A stretch of 64,000 nt of DNA from Toxonevra muliebris (Eukaryota; Arthropoda; Insecta; Diptera; Pallopteridae): positions 13,442,878-13,506,877 of the forward strand of contig OY829326.1 of the NCBI GenBank assembly GCA_963691655.1. Direction: 5' to 3'. The notes below the pieces were generated by a model. The model was given only the letters and a program-made list of their open reading frames with translations. It had not been told where the DNA came from and searched no databases. The position numbers and the translations under genes were made by a program. Positions 22,601 to 36,164 of this stretch are shown in pieces (within the stretch, counting starts at the first letter, position 1; each line of letters begins with the position of its first letter).

Positions 22601-24660
22601 GAGTATTAAAAAAAAATTTGTGTAAAGAAATAAAAATAATTATTTGAATCATTGATAAAGCTTAAATGTTCTTATATAAATTATTTATGGTGACGTCTCT
22701 TAGCGTAGATACGATAATGGAATTGAAAATGCTATATTTTGTGTTAGCGGATATTAAATTTGAGCTCTATAGACATAGCGCGCACTCGGCTCGACTGAAA
22801 TCATGTTTTCTAAGTAAGTGAGGTAGTCTACGAATTTCTCCTCGACGTTTGCCTTTATCTTCGTAGACTTGAATTTTAATTTTACTTTTGCTAATTTGAT
22901 TGACAGATCATCGAGTTTAAACTAGACATCTGAGTGTTTGACGGATAAGTCGAGCGGGAAAAGGTAATCTATAGTAATCGATTGATTATTTTTTCCATTA
23001 TTTTTTATATGGTGATGTCCTAGTAATAACAATGTCTTATATATAATTTTTTTTCAATATTTGGTAATTTATTCGATTACTGTCTGGCGAAATCTATTCG
23101 AGAACCAAAAGAAGAGGATCGGCATCAATAGTCAGTCTTGACTGTTCCTAGATTCTGTGCTGTAGGATTCTAACCGACTCCGTTGTGCAACGCCCAGCAT
23201 TGAATCTAGTTGTATTGCAGTTCAATTAGCGAAAGTTTTTTGTTTGGCAGAACATTACTAAGCGTTTCACCAAACTTTGTTGTTTATCAGATATTTTTAA
23301 GAATTTTAGTTATGTTGAATTTTTACTCATTACTTTTTAAAAAATTTTGCTACATGTATGATTTTTTTTTGTTTTGTTTATTATTTAATAATATTTACGC
23401 TCTCAGTTGCTATGGTTTCATTGTGATTCCATTAAATTTTGTATTTATTATTTCATTTTATTTTTGATACCATCATCTGACTTGCATTTATCATATGTCA
23501 TCAATCAAAATTCTTTATAATTTAATTTTTAATTTTTTTTATTTTATTCGCACATACTTGTGCAGATGAGCAATTGTTCCTCAAAAAAAAATATTTATGT
23601 TGTATTATAGACATTTGTATGCATGAATATATTTGAAAAGTGCCAATTCACACTTGTCACACTTTCAAATATCAGTCATCATCATTTTTAAGGCACTTTT
23701 TTTGGGAGGGGTTCACATCCAATTCCATGAAAAAAAGAAACAATCATAAAAGGAATGTCATTTATCATTTTATTTAGTAATAATGATATCACATTTACAG
23801 TAAAAGAATTATAATAAAAAATCATTTGCTAAGTATTAATATGACATTTAAAATTCATCATCATTATTGGTACAAGTATATAAGTATATATAAAAATGAA
23901 ATTATATGTAGGTGCCAAATAAATATATAACTATATTTTTATAACTAATATGCTAATGTTTTACAAACTGAGAACGTACCTACTTAGTTGCTTTGCTGAT
24001 GGAAAATTGAGAGTAAAAACTTTCTAAAATATTCTAAACTGTTTTGCTATTTTTCATTTTTTCTTATGTTCATAAATTTTTCACTTTGAAGTTGGTATCA
24101 TAAAAGTTACATGTGCATATATATGTCAAATAAAGTTATTTCTTACTTTTACTTGTTTTACTTAAAAGAATTCTCAGGAAAAGAAAAATTTTTACTTTGA
24201 AACATCAAAAATATTGATTGCTTTTTTATGTGTATCTAAGATTTCATAAGATGTTTTTGTTTTCTTGTTTTGTAGTTCAAAAGAAATACGCTGTATTGCC
24301 TTTATTCTACCATCTTTAAAACATTCCTTCAGTCACATAGCTTAAACTCATTAATGTAAGTGATTTTTCTTCCGGTAATACATGAAGAGCAAACAAAAAA
24401 AAAAATATGTCATCATTCAATTTCAATTGCTTTTGCGTGCTTTTTTTTTGGTAGTTGATTGATTGTAATACATTTAAATATATTTCATATTTCATCTAAA
24501 TATTAAAATAAATAAAAAATATATTGCTTATATGCAAATACAAATACGGAAAGAAAACTGATTCCTGAATTTCTTGCAAAAATGACACCGTAATATAAAA
24601 AAAAAAACAAAATGAGTAGTGGCACTGGCGAACGATGATGTGAAAACATCAGTGTTTAAC
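19661..24660. other. AT-rich DNA, microsatellites only
   Basis: No gene is recognised. It includes (CATA)n at about 20221-20240, (A)n near 20699-20717, a C-run near 21601-21615 and many AT-rich tracts. Confidence 0.5.
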
Positions 24661-24668
24661 TGCGTATA

Positions 24669-24962
24669 CAGGGCCGTAGCCACAAATTTTTTTCCGGGGG
24701 GTGGGGCGGTTTTCATTCGAAGAAAATATTTATAAATAATTTGTATCAAACTGATTTTTAAATACAATAAATTAAATCGATGATACATTTGATGGATCTT
24801 ATCAGACTATGGACAAAAGTAGATAAATGTCTTAAAACTTTTCCTAAAGTTTCCGATTTTTTTTAATCTTAACCTCAAAAATATGGCCAAAAGCGACAAA
24901 AAATTCACTGAATAATCAAATTTAACTTAACCCCCAAAACCTTCCCCCTAAATACGGCCTTG
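24669..24962. mobile_element. hAT-type MITE (294 bp)
   Basis: Identical 8-bp flanks TGCGTATA (24661-24668 and 24963-24970) surround ends CAGGGCCGTAGCC and TACGGCCTTG, an imperfect terminal inverted repeat. An 8-bp duplication with CAGGG-type ends is the hAT signature. There is no coding sequence; G/C homopolymer tracts lie just inside both ends. Confidence 0.8.
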
Positions 24963-25234
24963 TGCGTATATACTTATAACTGATATTTATTTCTTGTTTC
25001 ATTTAGTTATTTATTTACTTAATCAATGAGAATAAAGTTCTTGCAGACTAATTAAAAGAAATTTTAAGACAAAACATTGAAATTACTAAAAGTAACTTAG
25101 GATAATTCAGAATTATTTGTTAATTTTATTCCGAATCCATTAACCATTTGCTGCCGTCTTATAGTTACATCCGATGTATATACATGCTCATTGGTCATAA
25201 TAATGTCCTTGTTTTCGTTTTCTAAATTAAAAAA

Positions 25235-26030
25235 AATATAGATTAATTATTTTGAAGAAACTTTTTACGTATTGACTTAATACATCAGGAGATGTAGGGC
25301 TTAAGCCCGTTAATAAACCTTGAGCTATTAAAAAATAATCCTAAAAATATGCAGTATTTTTATTGTTTTTATATTTTGTATTAGGTGAATATGAAACGCT
25401 GATTTTTTCTTAAAAAAGGCATTTATTTAATTAACAAAATAAATTACCTCAATAATCAAAATATTGGCTATCGTTAGCTATGACTTTTCCCATGTTTTTG
25501 GCAATTGATGGATTCCGTCCTAGTAGTCTCGGAACCCTGTCTCCCCAGACTATGGCCCTCCACAACTTTATTTGCATGTTCACCATAAGCCTCTACCAAT
25601 AATCGATAACCTTCATATTCCAAATATTTTTACATTAGATTAATTATTTGAAGAAACTTTTTACGTATTAACTTAATACATCAGGAGATGTAGGGCTTAA
25701 GCCCGTTAATAAACCTTGAACTATTAAAAAATAATCCTAAAAGTATGCAGTGTTTTTATTATTTTTATATTTTGTAATAGGTGAATATGAAATGCGGATT
25801 TTTTCTTAAAAAAGGCATTTATTTAATTAACAAAATAAATGACCTCAATAATCAAAATATTGGCTATCGTTAGACTTTTCCCATGTTTTTGGCAATTGAT
25901 GCATTCCGTCCCAGTAGTCTCGGAACCCTGTCTCCCCAGACTGTGGCCCTCCACAACTTTATTTGAATATTCACCATAAGCCTCTACCAATAATCGATAA
26001 CCTTCATCATCCATTTTTCTTTAAATGAAG
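25235..26030 (-). repeat. Tandem duplication of a mariner remnant
   Basis: A unit of 396 bp occurs twice in a row (TCAGGAGATGTAGGGC at 25285 and 25681) with few differences. On the minus strand each copy carries pieces of a mariner-like transposase. The segment YRLLVEAYGE resembles the N-terminal region. FRDYWDGMHQLPKTWEK, then SQYFDY and a stop, resembles the C-terminal end, in a different frame. The middle, with the catalytic DDD, is missing. It is a dead internal-deletion derivative that was duplicated after insertion. Terminal repeats were not identified. Confidence 0.6.
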
Positions 26031-27100
26031 GAAGGTTGTTATACTTCGCCGAAAAACGAATTTTTCTGGTATAAAATTCGACATTTTTGAACGAAAAAAA
26101 TATTTTGCTTATACAATCACAACCTATGATATACAGGATCTTATTGACAAATGTCTACTCTCTAAAACGCCATATTAATTATCTTTGTTACAAACCATAC
26201 ATAATAGCTATGCCAACTGTTATTTAAAATCGCACTTCAAATTTATACACCTATGATATAATTAAAGTTGCTTTAAAACTAAAAATATTTTTAATAAAGT
26301 GATGTAGTGTCTGTCAAACTTTCGTAATACCCGGTGAAGTGTAGAGATTTCAACCCGAAAGTATGCTGTATATTATTTTTTTATATGGAAATAAAGTAGT
26401 GGAGGGCCGTATTTAAAGAGGATAGAGTTCCGAGGCACCTGCATACTTGTAATAATCCTATTGATTTGTTTTTCCTATACGAACAAATAAAATATGTTAG
26501 CCCCTAGAAATAATGCTTTGTTATTCACATTGTTATTTTGATTCGAATATATGAAATAACTTCTTCTTTTTTTAAAGAGCCCACCAAAATGTTTTTCGAG
26601 CTGTAGAACTGGTTGCAATGACCTTCCTAAAATGTTGTGTGATTTTAAGGTTAAAATTGCCAGATTTTGGACATGAGATAAATAATTTGTCATTTCACTC
26701 CCTTATAAAATTTTTTAAGCTGCCGCTATAAATGTTTACACATTATAGAAGTATGGACTTTCATAAAATCTCATTTTAATTAATTTCGTATTTATAAACC
26801 GTGACGGCTTGAGATATGCATAACTAACTATAAACCAGCAACCACTTACTTGTAAGAAATAATTAAAAACATCGCATTTCTTCATCTCATAGATATAGAG
26901 ATTAACATTTTGTTTTTAGTACATTTGCACGTATAAAAAGTCTAATGTAAAATATCAATGAACTCCAAGTTTATTCAATATGAGTGTCCTATTTTTTTGT
27001 ACAACTACACAGTACAAATATTGTACTTTTCTTAATGTTTTCAACACCATTGCCATCCTCTCATTCTAACTTCTCATCACGATTATTGTTCTTGTTCACT
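26031..27100. other. AT-rich DNA without recognised genes
   Basis: No conserved coding or structural signal is visible. Confidence 0.45.
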
Positions 27101-27108
27101 ATGCACAC

Positions 27109-28392
27109 CAGCGATGCCAACTTGCGGGGAATTCCCCAATTTGTGGGGGATTTTACTTAGTACGGGGAATCGGCCTGTTTTTTGCCGGGAATTTGAAACC
27201 GCTCAGCTGTAGAATATTTTTTCTCATATTTTATGTAATGTAAATCGTTTAACTTTTGCAATACTGCATATTTTGGGTCTTATAATCTTCATCTCTTCTT
27301 AAGAGGACCTTACACTTTCTTGGTTTGGAGAAATCGATTTTTAAAAAGTTAATTTGAAAGTATTATATTTTAAAAGTATTTTGTAAAAATTTCAGAGAGA
27401 AACTCGAAGTGCTTTCGTAGATATAGACGATTATAACTGCTAGTGTCAGTCAGGCCAAAAGAGTCGCGCAGCTCTTCGGCATCACTTTCGGCCGTTCAGA
27501 AAGGCTAAGCTATGCTTTCGTCCAGCACCTCCTGATTAATAATTCCGATTGCATCGGTCACCGATCTGTGCGTTATGCAGTTGCACCTCTCGATCGTATT
27601 GGGCGCGAGGAAGGTCCGAAGATTCGTCGATATACTTAAAAGTCAATAGCCAAAACTTTGAACTCGTTCATCTCACAACAAGGTTTTTGCCATTGGCACA
27701 TACGGTCTAAAATTTAAAAATGTACAACAATGGCCCCAGGACATAATAGAAAAAAAGTTTGGTAAAGTTTTTCCTCAATTTGCAACGTTGTACTTTCGAA
27801 AAAAGTCCAATTTTTTAAAAAACTAATTTTAGCTGTCCGTCAAAATTCGCTTAGTTGGAAGGCTGTAGAATTTATATATTTTGGTCAAACAGCTCCTGTT
27901 ATGGATCCATGTAACTAATCACCTATTGCATTTGGAAATTTTTATCGAACATGTTTTTTATTTAATCTTTCGAAAATTTTTTTTCAAGATCAAAAATAAT
28001 TTTTATGTTTTTTGAAAAGGTGAACAATAGGGAACATTTTTTGTTTTTATTTGGGTTAAAAAAAAAGCCCATGAATTTTCCTTTTAGTGTTTATCTATCA
28101 AAATGAACGTCGAGTAACTCGATACACCGGATTCATTCGAGCTCAATCGATTTTAAGAGTGAGTTCCCTTGAGACGAAATCCCCCATGTGTCAAAAGAAT
28201 TCCGGAGTCAGAAAGTACCTTACTATTAACCTACTAGTTCTAAAGCGCATTAAAATAACATTAACCTTGATCCATTTTAAGCGTATGTCGCTGTTAGAAT
28301 ATAAAATTATACCGGTGAGGTGAATTTGATTAAAAATCGGGGAATTTCTCTAGGGCTATCGGGGAGGCAGAAAAAATGAGTTGGCATCCCTG
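27109..28392. mobile_element. Non-autonomous hAT-type element (1284 bp)
   Basis: 8-bp duplications ATGCACAC (27101-27108 and 28393-28400) flank terminal repeats CAGCGATGCCAACT and AGTTGGCATCCCTG, which differ at one base. Just inside both ends lie GGGGAAT-type motifs. The interior has no recognisable hAT transposase. A GC-richer block at about 27440-27640 and a 78-codon open frame at 28087-28323 (+) are of unknown origin. Confidence 0.85.
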
Positions 28393-28400
28393 ATGCACAC

Positions 28401-29650
28401 ACTCAAACAATAAAATGCATACATTTCAATGATACTCATTGTTATTGAAGTAACTTTTTATGCAGGCAACTCAATTGAATGATATTCCATACAGTAGTTA
28501 AGTACAGCTGTAAAGTATATGGGAATAACTAGCAGCTAGTATATGTATGTATGTATGTATGTATCTAGTTACGTACTATTCTTTTGTTCGAACTTTGTGT
28601 ATTACACTTAACCACATCGAGCTGGGCTGTAATATAAATAGTTGATCACTTTGTTTGTATGTATGTATGAGTGAGTGTAGGAGTGTATGCATTGTGCTTT
28701 ACTTTTTAAATTTAGTTCTGTTTTTTCGATTTTTTTACCCTATGCCTGAAGTAACTACATATCCACATAGTATATTAACATTGAACAAATAGTCATGAGT
28801 GATACATTTGAAGAAGACATGTGCAACAATTTATTTCTGAGAATTTCTATTGTTCGTTTCAATATTGCACCAGATCCGAATGGTGAATGTTGGCCGCAAA
28901 AATTTTTATAACTTCAATCTGATCAAACAATTATTAAATTGAATCTAAACTTTATAATAAACAGGTTTACAAATTTAGGTGAATCTTTTGACTTGAGGAG
29001 ACAAAAGAGTTTTTCACATGTTTTTGCGCCCAATTTACGACATCAGGGCAAATTTGTAAGATTTCAAATGTTGATACTATTGCATTGCCACAGTGGGTAA
29101 CAGCTTATTGGGTAATTAATGCGCTATTTTTATTTATATTCATGTTTTATGATTTCCCGAAAATATTGAAAAGAATGTCAAGAATGTTTGTGATGGTCAT
29201 ATTGTAAAAAAAGGGAACGTCAGTAACGTTCGAAGTGCAAAAGATAACATAGTATGAACGTGTCAAGGTGATGTAAAAATTTATATTTGATGGTAACAGA
29301 GTTCAAGTTTATTATATTTTGGTTAAATAAACCTCAGGTATTAGATTTTTTATCTGTGATGATTTAATTGCTCAGTAACTTGTAGTCAAATTTACTGCCC
29401 ACAGAAGATAAAGCTAATAATTCCAAACAAACAATGGACAAATATCATAGTCATAGTCCCTTACAATGAAACATCTATCGTCCATATAGATAATGCTACT
29501 TCAAATCAGTTCCACCATCACTCCATAACTGTTGCTCTACACAAATTGCAGAACAACTGATCATCTTCATTCAATTCTCTCTTTTTCTAGTCTTTTTACA
29601 TTTGTTTTATTTTTAATTTTTTTATTTTAAAAGGACAAATAATAAGTAAC
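28401..29650. other. AT-rich DNA with (TATG)n
   Basis: A (TATG)n tract lies at about 28541-28564. Nothing else is recognised. Confidence 0.45.
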
Positions 29651-29654
29651 AATA

Positions 29655-30012
29655 GCCCTATTCACTCTTTAGAGTAAAGTGCTAAGTAACGGAGTAAAAA
29701 AGTAATGTTTCACCCTAGAGCATGAACGCATCTAAAACTGATATAGTGCACTCTTTGCGATCAATGTTCCCAACTGAATGCGCTAGCAACAAAACATTTG
29801 TTTTTATTTTTTGTTGTCGTACAAATCAAGAAGTAGGCAAAACTGATTTTCTCTCTTACTTAGAGTAACAGAGTAACAAATATTTTAAATAAAAATGTAA
29901 AGTGAGGGTAAAAGCAAATGCCGTAAATTTTGTTATTGTATAGTAATTTTGTATAACACTATTAACCTGTTACTCCGTTAACCAGCACTTTTCTCTAAAG
30001 CGTGAACAGGGC
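29655..30012. mobile_element. TIR element (MITE, about 358 bp)
   Basis: GCCCTATTCACTCTTTAGAG on the left mirrors CTCTAAAGCGTGAACAGGGC on the right, and AAGTGCTAAGTAACGGAGTA mirrors TACTCCGTTAACCAGCACTT. The terminal repeat is about 45 bp. The interior is AT-rich without transposase. The target duplication is not clear, so the superfamily is not assigned. Confidence 0.65.
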
Positions 30013-30428
30013 TTATATTTCTTAACAGTTTATGCAGGCTAATGAAATAATAGTCAGCTTCTCCGGGTCTGCTTAGGGTGATTTCAATGCTATTAGAATT
30101 CACGACAGGCAATGCAAAGCTAGACATCGTGATGTATGGAAATTCTGATTAAAACAGGCTCAAACACCCATGGGACTTTGACTTAACGAAACTCCCAATT
30201 GGAAGTTTTTGTGCAGGAAACGAAATAGGTTAAGTTAAATGACCCTCCAGGGATACACTTAGATCAGAACGGCCACCAAATTTTAAAATATTTTAAAATC
30301 TTCATAAATTTTATATTTATTGGAGATATTTAATTAATACCTAGTGGAGTTTATCTAGATTCTAGATACTCAAGATATGATAAGCCCGTATGATTTTACC
30401 ATGGGAAGTTTTAACAGTTTTCTCTAAC

Positions 30429-30731
30429 GACTTCGATAGTCTAGTAGGTAGTGCACTAGACTTTCATTCGGGAGATTCGAGTTCGAGTCCTGCTTCCAGC
30501 TGGTGGTTAATTCTCAAAACCTTCTTATTACCACTTTCCATATGAAGTGTATGAGGATAATAAGAAAGTGTACAATTGCATACCTTGGTTGGTAACGGCA
30601 ACACCACCGAGCTGATAAAAAATTGCCACACCGCCGTTCGAAATCTGCGTTAAACTGTAGGTCCAACAATGTGTTATCACAATGGGCCCTTCAGGCCTTA
30701 GTGTGTCTTTCGACAGCCACTCCAACCTAAC
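30429..30731 (+). mobile_element. tRNA-derived SINE, copy 1
   Basis: The head is tRNA-like: A-box-like TAGTCTAGTAGG, anticodon-loop-like GACTTTCATT, B-box-like GAGTTCGAGTCC. The body contains AATTGCCACACCGCCGTTCG and the end reads ATCACAATGGGCCC...CACTCCAACCTAACTTAA. About 300 bp, the same family as the copies at 35855, 50051 and 58464, but more diverged. No target duplication is obvious. Confidence 0.8.
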
Positions 30732-33700
30732 TTAATCTCCAACTGTTATATGGGTGTCGAATTCTTGGGTACCTTTTACATTTTTAAAGTAACATGGTTG
30801 AAATCTGAACCTCCACGAGAACTCTTAATATTTTATGCAAAATATTTATTTTTGGATTTTTCTTATATGAAGAATGATTTGTTCAAAAACCATTAAGTTG
30901 CACAAAGTTATAATAGAAAATTTTTCCTTCTTGTGATTGAAGTAAAACAATTTGCGTTATTCAAACATCGTCGAAAAACAAATATTTAATTTTATTAAGA
31001 ATGCTTTAGTTTTGATGCCTACATGTCTTTTTATTAACTTTATATATTTATAAATTATATTCTATTTGATGCCTATACTTGGGCCATTTTGGGTTGGACT
31101 CTAAAAATATTTTGTCAATTGAAATTTGTGATATAATTCTAAAATAGACGAATGGAAAAGTAAAATAAGCCACTAAAGAGTTCAACATAAAATTAAGGGA
31201 ACAGTATTTAGACGTAAATAAGTGTTGAATTGTGAACGAGAATTTAACAATAGGTGTCACCTTATGTGCCATTTCAATCTAATCGTACTATGTATATATT
31301 AAATAAAGTTTCACTCTATTAGTTTTTGATACTCAACGGAATTGGTCGTGTTTTATTTAACTCCACTGAAGAGTCAAAACCTCAACGAAATTATCTTAAA
31401 ATATCAATAAGTGCACAAAAACCAAAATATTTAAATCAATTACTGAAGAAAACTTTGACTCTTTTTTTTTGGCATTTTGATATGTGTTGGGGTACACAAA
31501 TTCAAACCTTGCCTTTGATTCATGCAGCAATGCTACATGAAAGATTTAAAATATTATTTAAATTATCGTTTAATCAATAAGTGTATTCTTTCATACTTCA
31601 ATTGAGCGGGTTAGGATAAACACAACACGAAAATTTGGTTAAATTATAGATACCCAATTTTTTACTACTTTTTAACAGATGGCTCTAATAAAAAAATCCG
31701 ACAGTTGATTTATTTTTTTGTTTTCTACTTGGTCTTGAAAATCAATCTGAATATAACAAAAATATATTAACTAACTACCGCTTTGATCCAATTGCTGCTT
31801 TTTTTACGTTTGTAATAAGAACTATATCTTTATTTGGAAATGACAAAAAAAAACCGGCTAATATCTATAAATAATAAACGTATTTCTTTATCATGTGTTA
31901 AAATTATTGCAATAAGCAAACAAGAACTAAGATTCCTCCAGTATCACTTTAACGTCACATTAACTTTAACCACCAAACACAGGCAGTTACATTCATATGT
32001 ATGTATATAGTTACCAATACAAAACACGTACTATAGAAAGATATTTAAAGCTATATTTTCATACTTTGTTGAATCAATATTTCATTAGCAAATCCGACTC
32101 TTCTTCAATTCAAATGCAAACGAAATCAGCACGAGAATACAATGAATGAAAAAATCTTATATCCTGCTGTGATATATCCTTTTTTCTAACCATGAAAAAT
32201 CAAGTTTTCTACATATAGCATCTTCAGCTTTACATTTACGAGTGTATGTTTGTATGCATGTGTATAAGTAAGTATGAAAGTCAACGGTTTTTACATAAGC
32301 TTTTACTAAAATATTCCAAAATTTTTTTTATTTTTTTATGAATTTTCTCTATTTATTTTTTGTACTGCAGGAGTAAAAAGGAAACACAGAAAACTTTTTC
32401 GCATTTAGTCTTTTGATCTAAACGCATTTTTGTGAATTCAGTAAGTATAAAAAATATAGCATGGGATAACGTCGGAAGTATTTGGAAGAGTATACGCATA
32501 ATAAAGCAATTCATATTCATACATAAATACATACATACATACACTAATACTAATATGTATACATACACTGTTACACAGTGTATATTTGTGATTCGTGTAT
32601 ATCATAAGAAGCAGCATTAAGTGAAAGCTGATGTAAACATTATGAAGCAAATATTTCGAATATATTTGCAAAATATTAAATGCAATATTTTGTCATAAGA
32701 ATCAGCAGAGGAGAAGTTTTTAATTTTCAGAAAAAGTTTCACTACACACAAAGTCTCTGCAAGTTGTTGGCAAATGACGCCTTGTAGCAAGTCGACGACA
32801 TTTTTGTGGTTTTTCTTCATATCTCGTTTGTACTCTTAGAAATACACTTTTCTACGAATTGATGATGATTTTATACTTATGTGCGATTTAAGGGTTTGCT
32901 TTATCTCGATGATATTACGTGCACAGATTTGAAGAAAGTTTTTATATACATACATACGTATATGCATACACATGTATGTAGATATGTGCACAACGTACTC
33001 GTAAGTCAAATGAAAAATCAGCAAAACTAAATTGAAATCATTATGGCACATTATTATTATTATCCATTGTGAAAGTGTATAATATTTTGTCAAGTCCAAC
33101 ATTGATAGCTAGAATAAAGAAAGAGAGATAAATAAAGGGAGAAGAGTAGGGATCCAAAATATGTATATAAGTATATCTAATTTGAATCTAGACTACCTCT
33201 TTATTCCTTACATAGCATGGATAAATGTTAGCCTTTATTTAAGCCATTAAATTGTTCTGCTGTAGTGTAAAATTTGTACACCAAGCACGAGCGTATGCAG
33301 GAGTTATGTAAGCCACAAATAGTATCATTGATGGCAGTGGTAGTGATGGCACTGGTAGTGATGGCAAATAGATGACCACATCCCCAGTCCGGAGGTACTA
33401 TTACTAAGTTTACCTAAACAAAAATTGTTGTAATAGACCACTCTATCGGCAGCGTCTTAATTTTTCAATCACTACAGTTCATATATGTACATGCGTCAAC
33501 CCTTTCTTCAACTTTCTTTGTTTATTAGAGTGGAATACGTACATATGCGCAAGTCCAAGCATACCTTTTGAGGGAGAAATTAATGCGATACTAGCTCGCA
33601 AGTATAAAACGTGTGCTATAATACAGAAATAGTATATTTGACAGTATGAAAAATGTTTAGTATTTTACATATTTTGTATATTTGAAATATTCTGAAATAG

Positions 33701-34997
33701 TTTTGTTTGTGTATTTTTACGTATTTGGCTTTACTGTCAACTAGTTTTTGTTGAGGTAACCGTAGCCTAGTATTGGTTAGTTAGACTGCTACGTAGAGGT
33801 GCCCGGGTTCAAGTCTCGGCACGTTCAAAAATAAAAAAATTTAAAAATGGCAAACCTCAAAGAGTAAAAATTGCCCTCCATGGTTTGTTGTGCCATAACA
33901 GTAGTAGTTTTTCCAGATGTAATAGTAGCACAAATCGAAACTGAAAATTTTTCGGACAACAATAAAGTTTATTTTATGGGAAATATTATGCCGAGTGTCT
34001 CTGGTTATTATTTTTCATTTTCAACAGCCAAAAATGAGCAGAGACGCGACAAGTGTACTTAGGGTAATGGGGGTCGCTGAGTTCGAATCCGTGATCCGTT
34101 TTGTTCTGCCACGTCACAGTTTTTTGTTATTGACATCAAACTTTTTGAAATTGAAAAAAAAATAAATAAAAATGCAGTCTATATTTTTTCATGAAAACAT
34201 CCATTTTTAAAAAAAAAATTTTTCGATTTTTTTTTTATGTAACTTTAAAAATTTAAAAAAAAATTTTTTTTTTAAATTAATTAATTTTTTTATAATTTTT
34301 TTCATCCTAGTTATCATCGTTCACTTTTATCTCGTTGTTAGCTTAACCCAGTAATGCCTAGCGGTCCCATATGGCACCTTGTCGCTGAGCCGTTCCATAG
34401 CCAGGTTCAAAAAAAAAGTTTTTCCTCAAGTTACTTTCTTGATCTATCTACTTTGTTTTCTTGAACAATTAAATCCTAAAAATTTATTTGTGTATACCTA
34501 CAAATATATTTATGTATTGTTGTATCCTTTTTGACACGTTCACGTATTCATTTTTGAACACATTGCAGATAAATATATAATATAAAATAAAAAACGTAAG
34601 TACCTATAAACATAGTTTTTGACAAGAGAAAGATTTATTTTTAAATTTTATTCATAATTTGTCCGAAGTGTTTTATTATAGGTTCATACTAGATGGTTCT
34701 AATTCCAAGCATTTATTTGCAATGCTTATAATTGGTAAAAGTTTTAAATATTTTTGTAGACAAAAGCATTTTTTCTTAAAAAGAGTCAACCTATAAAAAT
34801 ACCATTGAAAATATGGAAAAAAGAAAAGATTTTGGATTGAATGTTGAAAAGAACCTGCTGAATAATTTCGTTTCATATTAATAGTTTATGGAGCCAATAA
34901 CTACTGCATTCTTGGCTGTCTACTTTATAGTCTTACAATTTTTTCTTGTTTTCTTTTTTTGTGGTTCAAAAATTATTATTTCGGAAAATTAAAATCG
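30732..34997. other. AT-rich DNA with small repeats
   Basis: No host gene is recognised. It contains a tRNA-like segment at 33757-33829, a short tandem repeat GATGGCASTGGTAGT (33334-33369) and CATA/TATG microsatellites near 32530 and 32950. The open frame at 31326-31580 (+) is unassigned. Confidence 0.45.
33757..33829 (+). repeat. tRNA-like segment, probable SINE head
   Basis: An A-box-like TAGCCTAGTATTGG is followed by a B-box-like GGTTCAAGTCTC in a stem GTGCC...GGCAC. The two ends do not pair as an acceptor stem and an A-rich tail follows, so this is not a functional tRNA gene. Confidence 0.4.
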
Positions 34998-35000
34998 GCG

Positions 35001-35028
35001 CACAGTGCTTGGAGAGTGGACAAAAATC
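35001..35028 (+). other. 12-RSS-like terminus
   Basis: Heptamer CACAGTG (7/7 to the vertebrate signal), 12-base spacer, nonamer ACAAAAATC (8/9 to ACAAAAACC). It forms the left tip of the Transib-like element. Confidence 0.6.
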
Positions 35029-35854
35029 AAAAAAACTTATGTCTCCAATCATAAAAATTTTGATGTTATTTTAAAGGTAATAAAATATGAATGACGAACC
35101 CAAACAAATTTTTACAGCGGTTGTGTTTTGAAGGAGTTAGGGCTTGCCAAAGTCGATCAATTTAAGAAGCAAGTATTGAAATAAGAAATTGAAATTTTTA
35201 TGACTCTTGCAAAAAAATTGCTTAAAAATCAGGTATAATTGACAGCGCTTTCATTTTTTTTTCATTATAAGAGGAGTAATATTATCTACTTCGAAACAAA
35301 TAACTTCTTTTTTTTAAACAAAACATTTTTTTTGAAATTTTTTTTAAATTAATATTTTTTTCACAGAAAAACTTAAAAATTCGTTAAGTTCAGTAAATAA
35401 TATAAAACAAATTAAAAGAAAAAAACAGAAGTTTTAGAAAGAAGCGGTGTGATTAGCTTAGCAAAATAATGTTATCAATAATATAATCGTCAAGTGCAAA
35501 AATAGCCTTAAATGTTGGTTTTTCTCTATTCCTTGAATTTTGGCATTCTCGAACGTGAACACCCTTGGTTTTAATTAGTTCACGTTATCGAGAACACACT
35601 GCTTTTTTAAGAAGGTGAGTTAGCGTTGTATTTTAAATAGTGTTCTATCCAAAACCGAAAGAAATGGTGGAACATAGGTTTTTAATTGACAATATTTAAA
35701 AAATAATTGCGCTGATATTTTAATTTGATTAATTTTAATTAGAAGCGTCTGCAAAAAAAATTGATCTGAAAACCGAAGCCGGTATCAAAAAAAATGATTT
35801 TAGAATCAGCATACTATAACACTTTAGCAAATGATATTTTTATTGTTAGTTAGG

Positions 35855-36131
35855 TTCATCTGGGAGGTTCGGGTTCGATTCCCGTCTTCGTCTGGTGGTT
35901 AATTTTCATTACTTTCTTATATTCACTATCAATATGAAGTGTATGAGAATTATAAGATAGTGCACAAGTACACACATTGGTTGGTAATGGCAAAACCACC
36001 AAGCCGATAAAAAATTGCCACACCGCCGTTCGGAATCGGCGTTAAACTGTAGGTCCAACTATGTGGTATCACAATGGGCCATTCAGGCCTAAGTGTGTCT
36101 CTCGACAGCCACTCCAACCTAACCTAACCTA
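35855..36131 (+). mobile_element. tRNA-derived SINE, copy 2 (5'-truncated)
   Basis: It starts inside the tRNA-like head at TTCATCTGGGAGG, keeps the B box GGTTCGATTCC and then matches the 58464 copy closely to the tail ACTCCAACCTAACCTAACCT. It is nested in the Transib-like element, so it is younger than it. Confidence 0.85.
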
Positions 36132-36164
36132 GGTGCGTCCACAAAAGTCAAGCAATAATTTATA

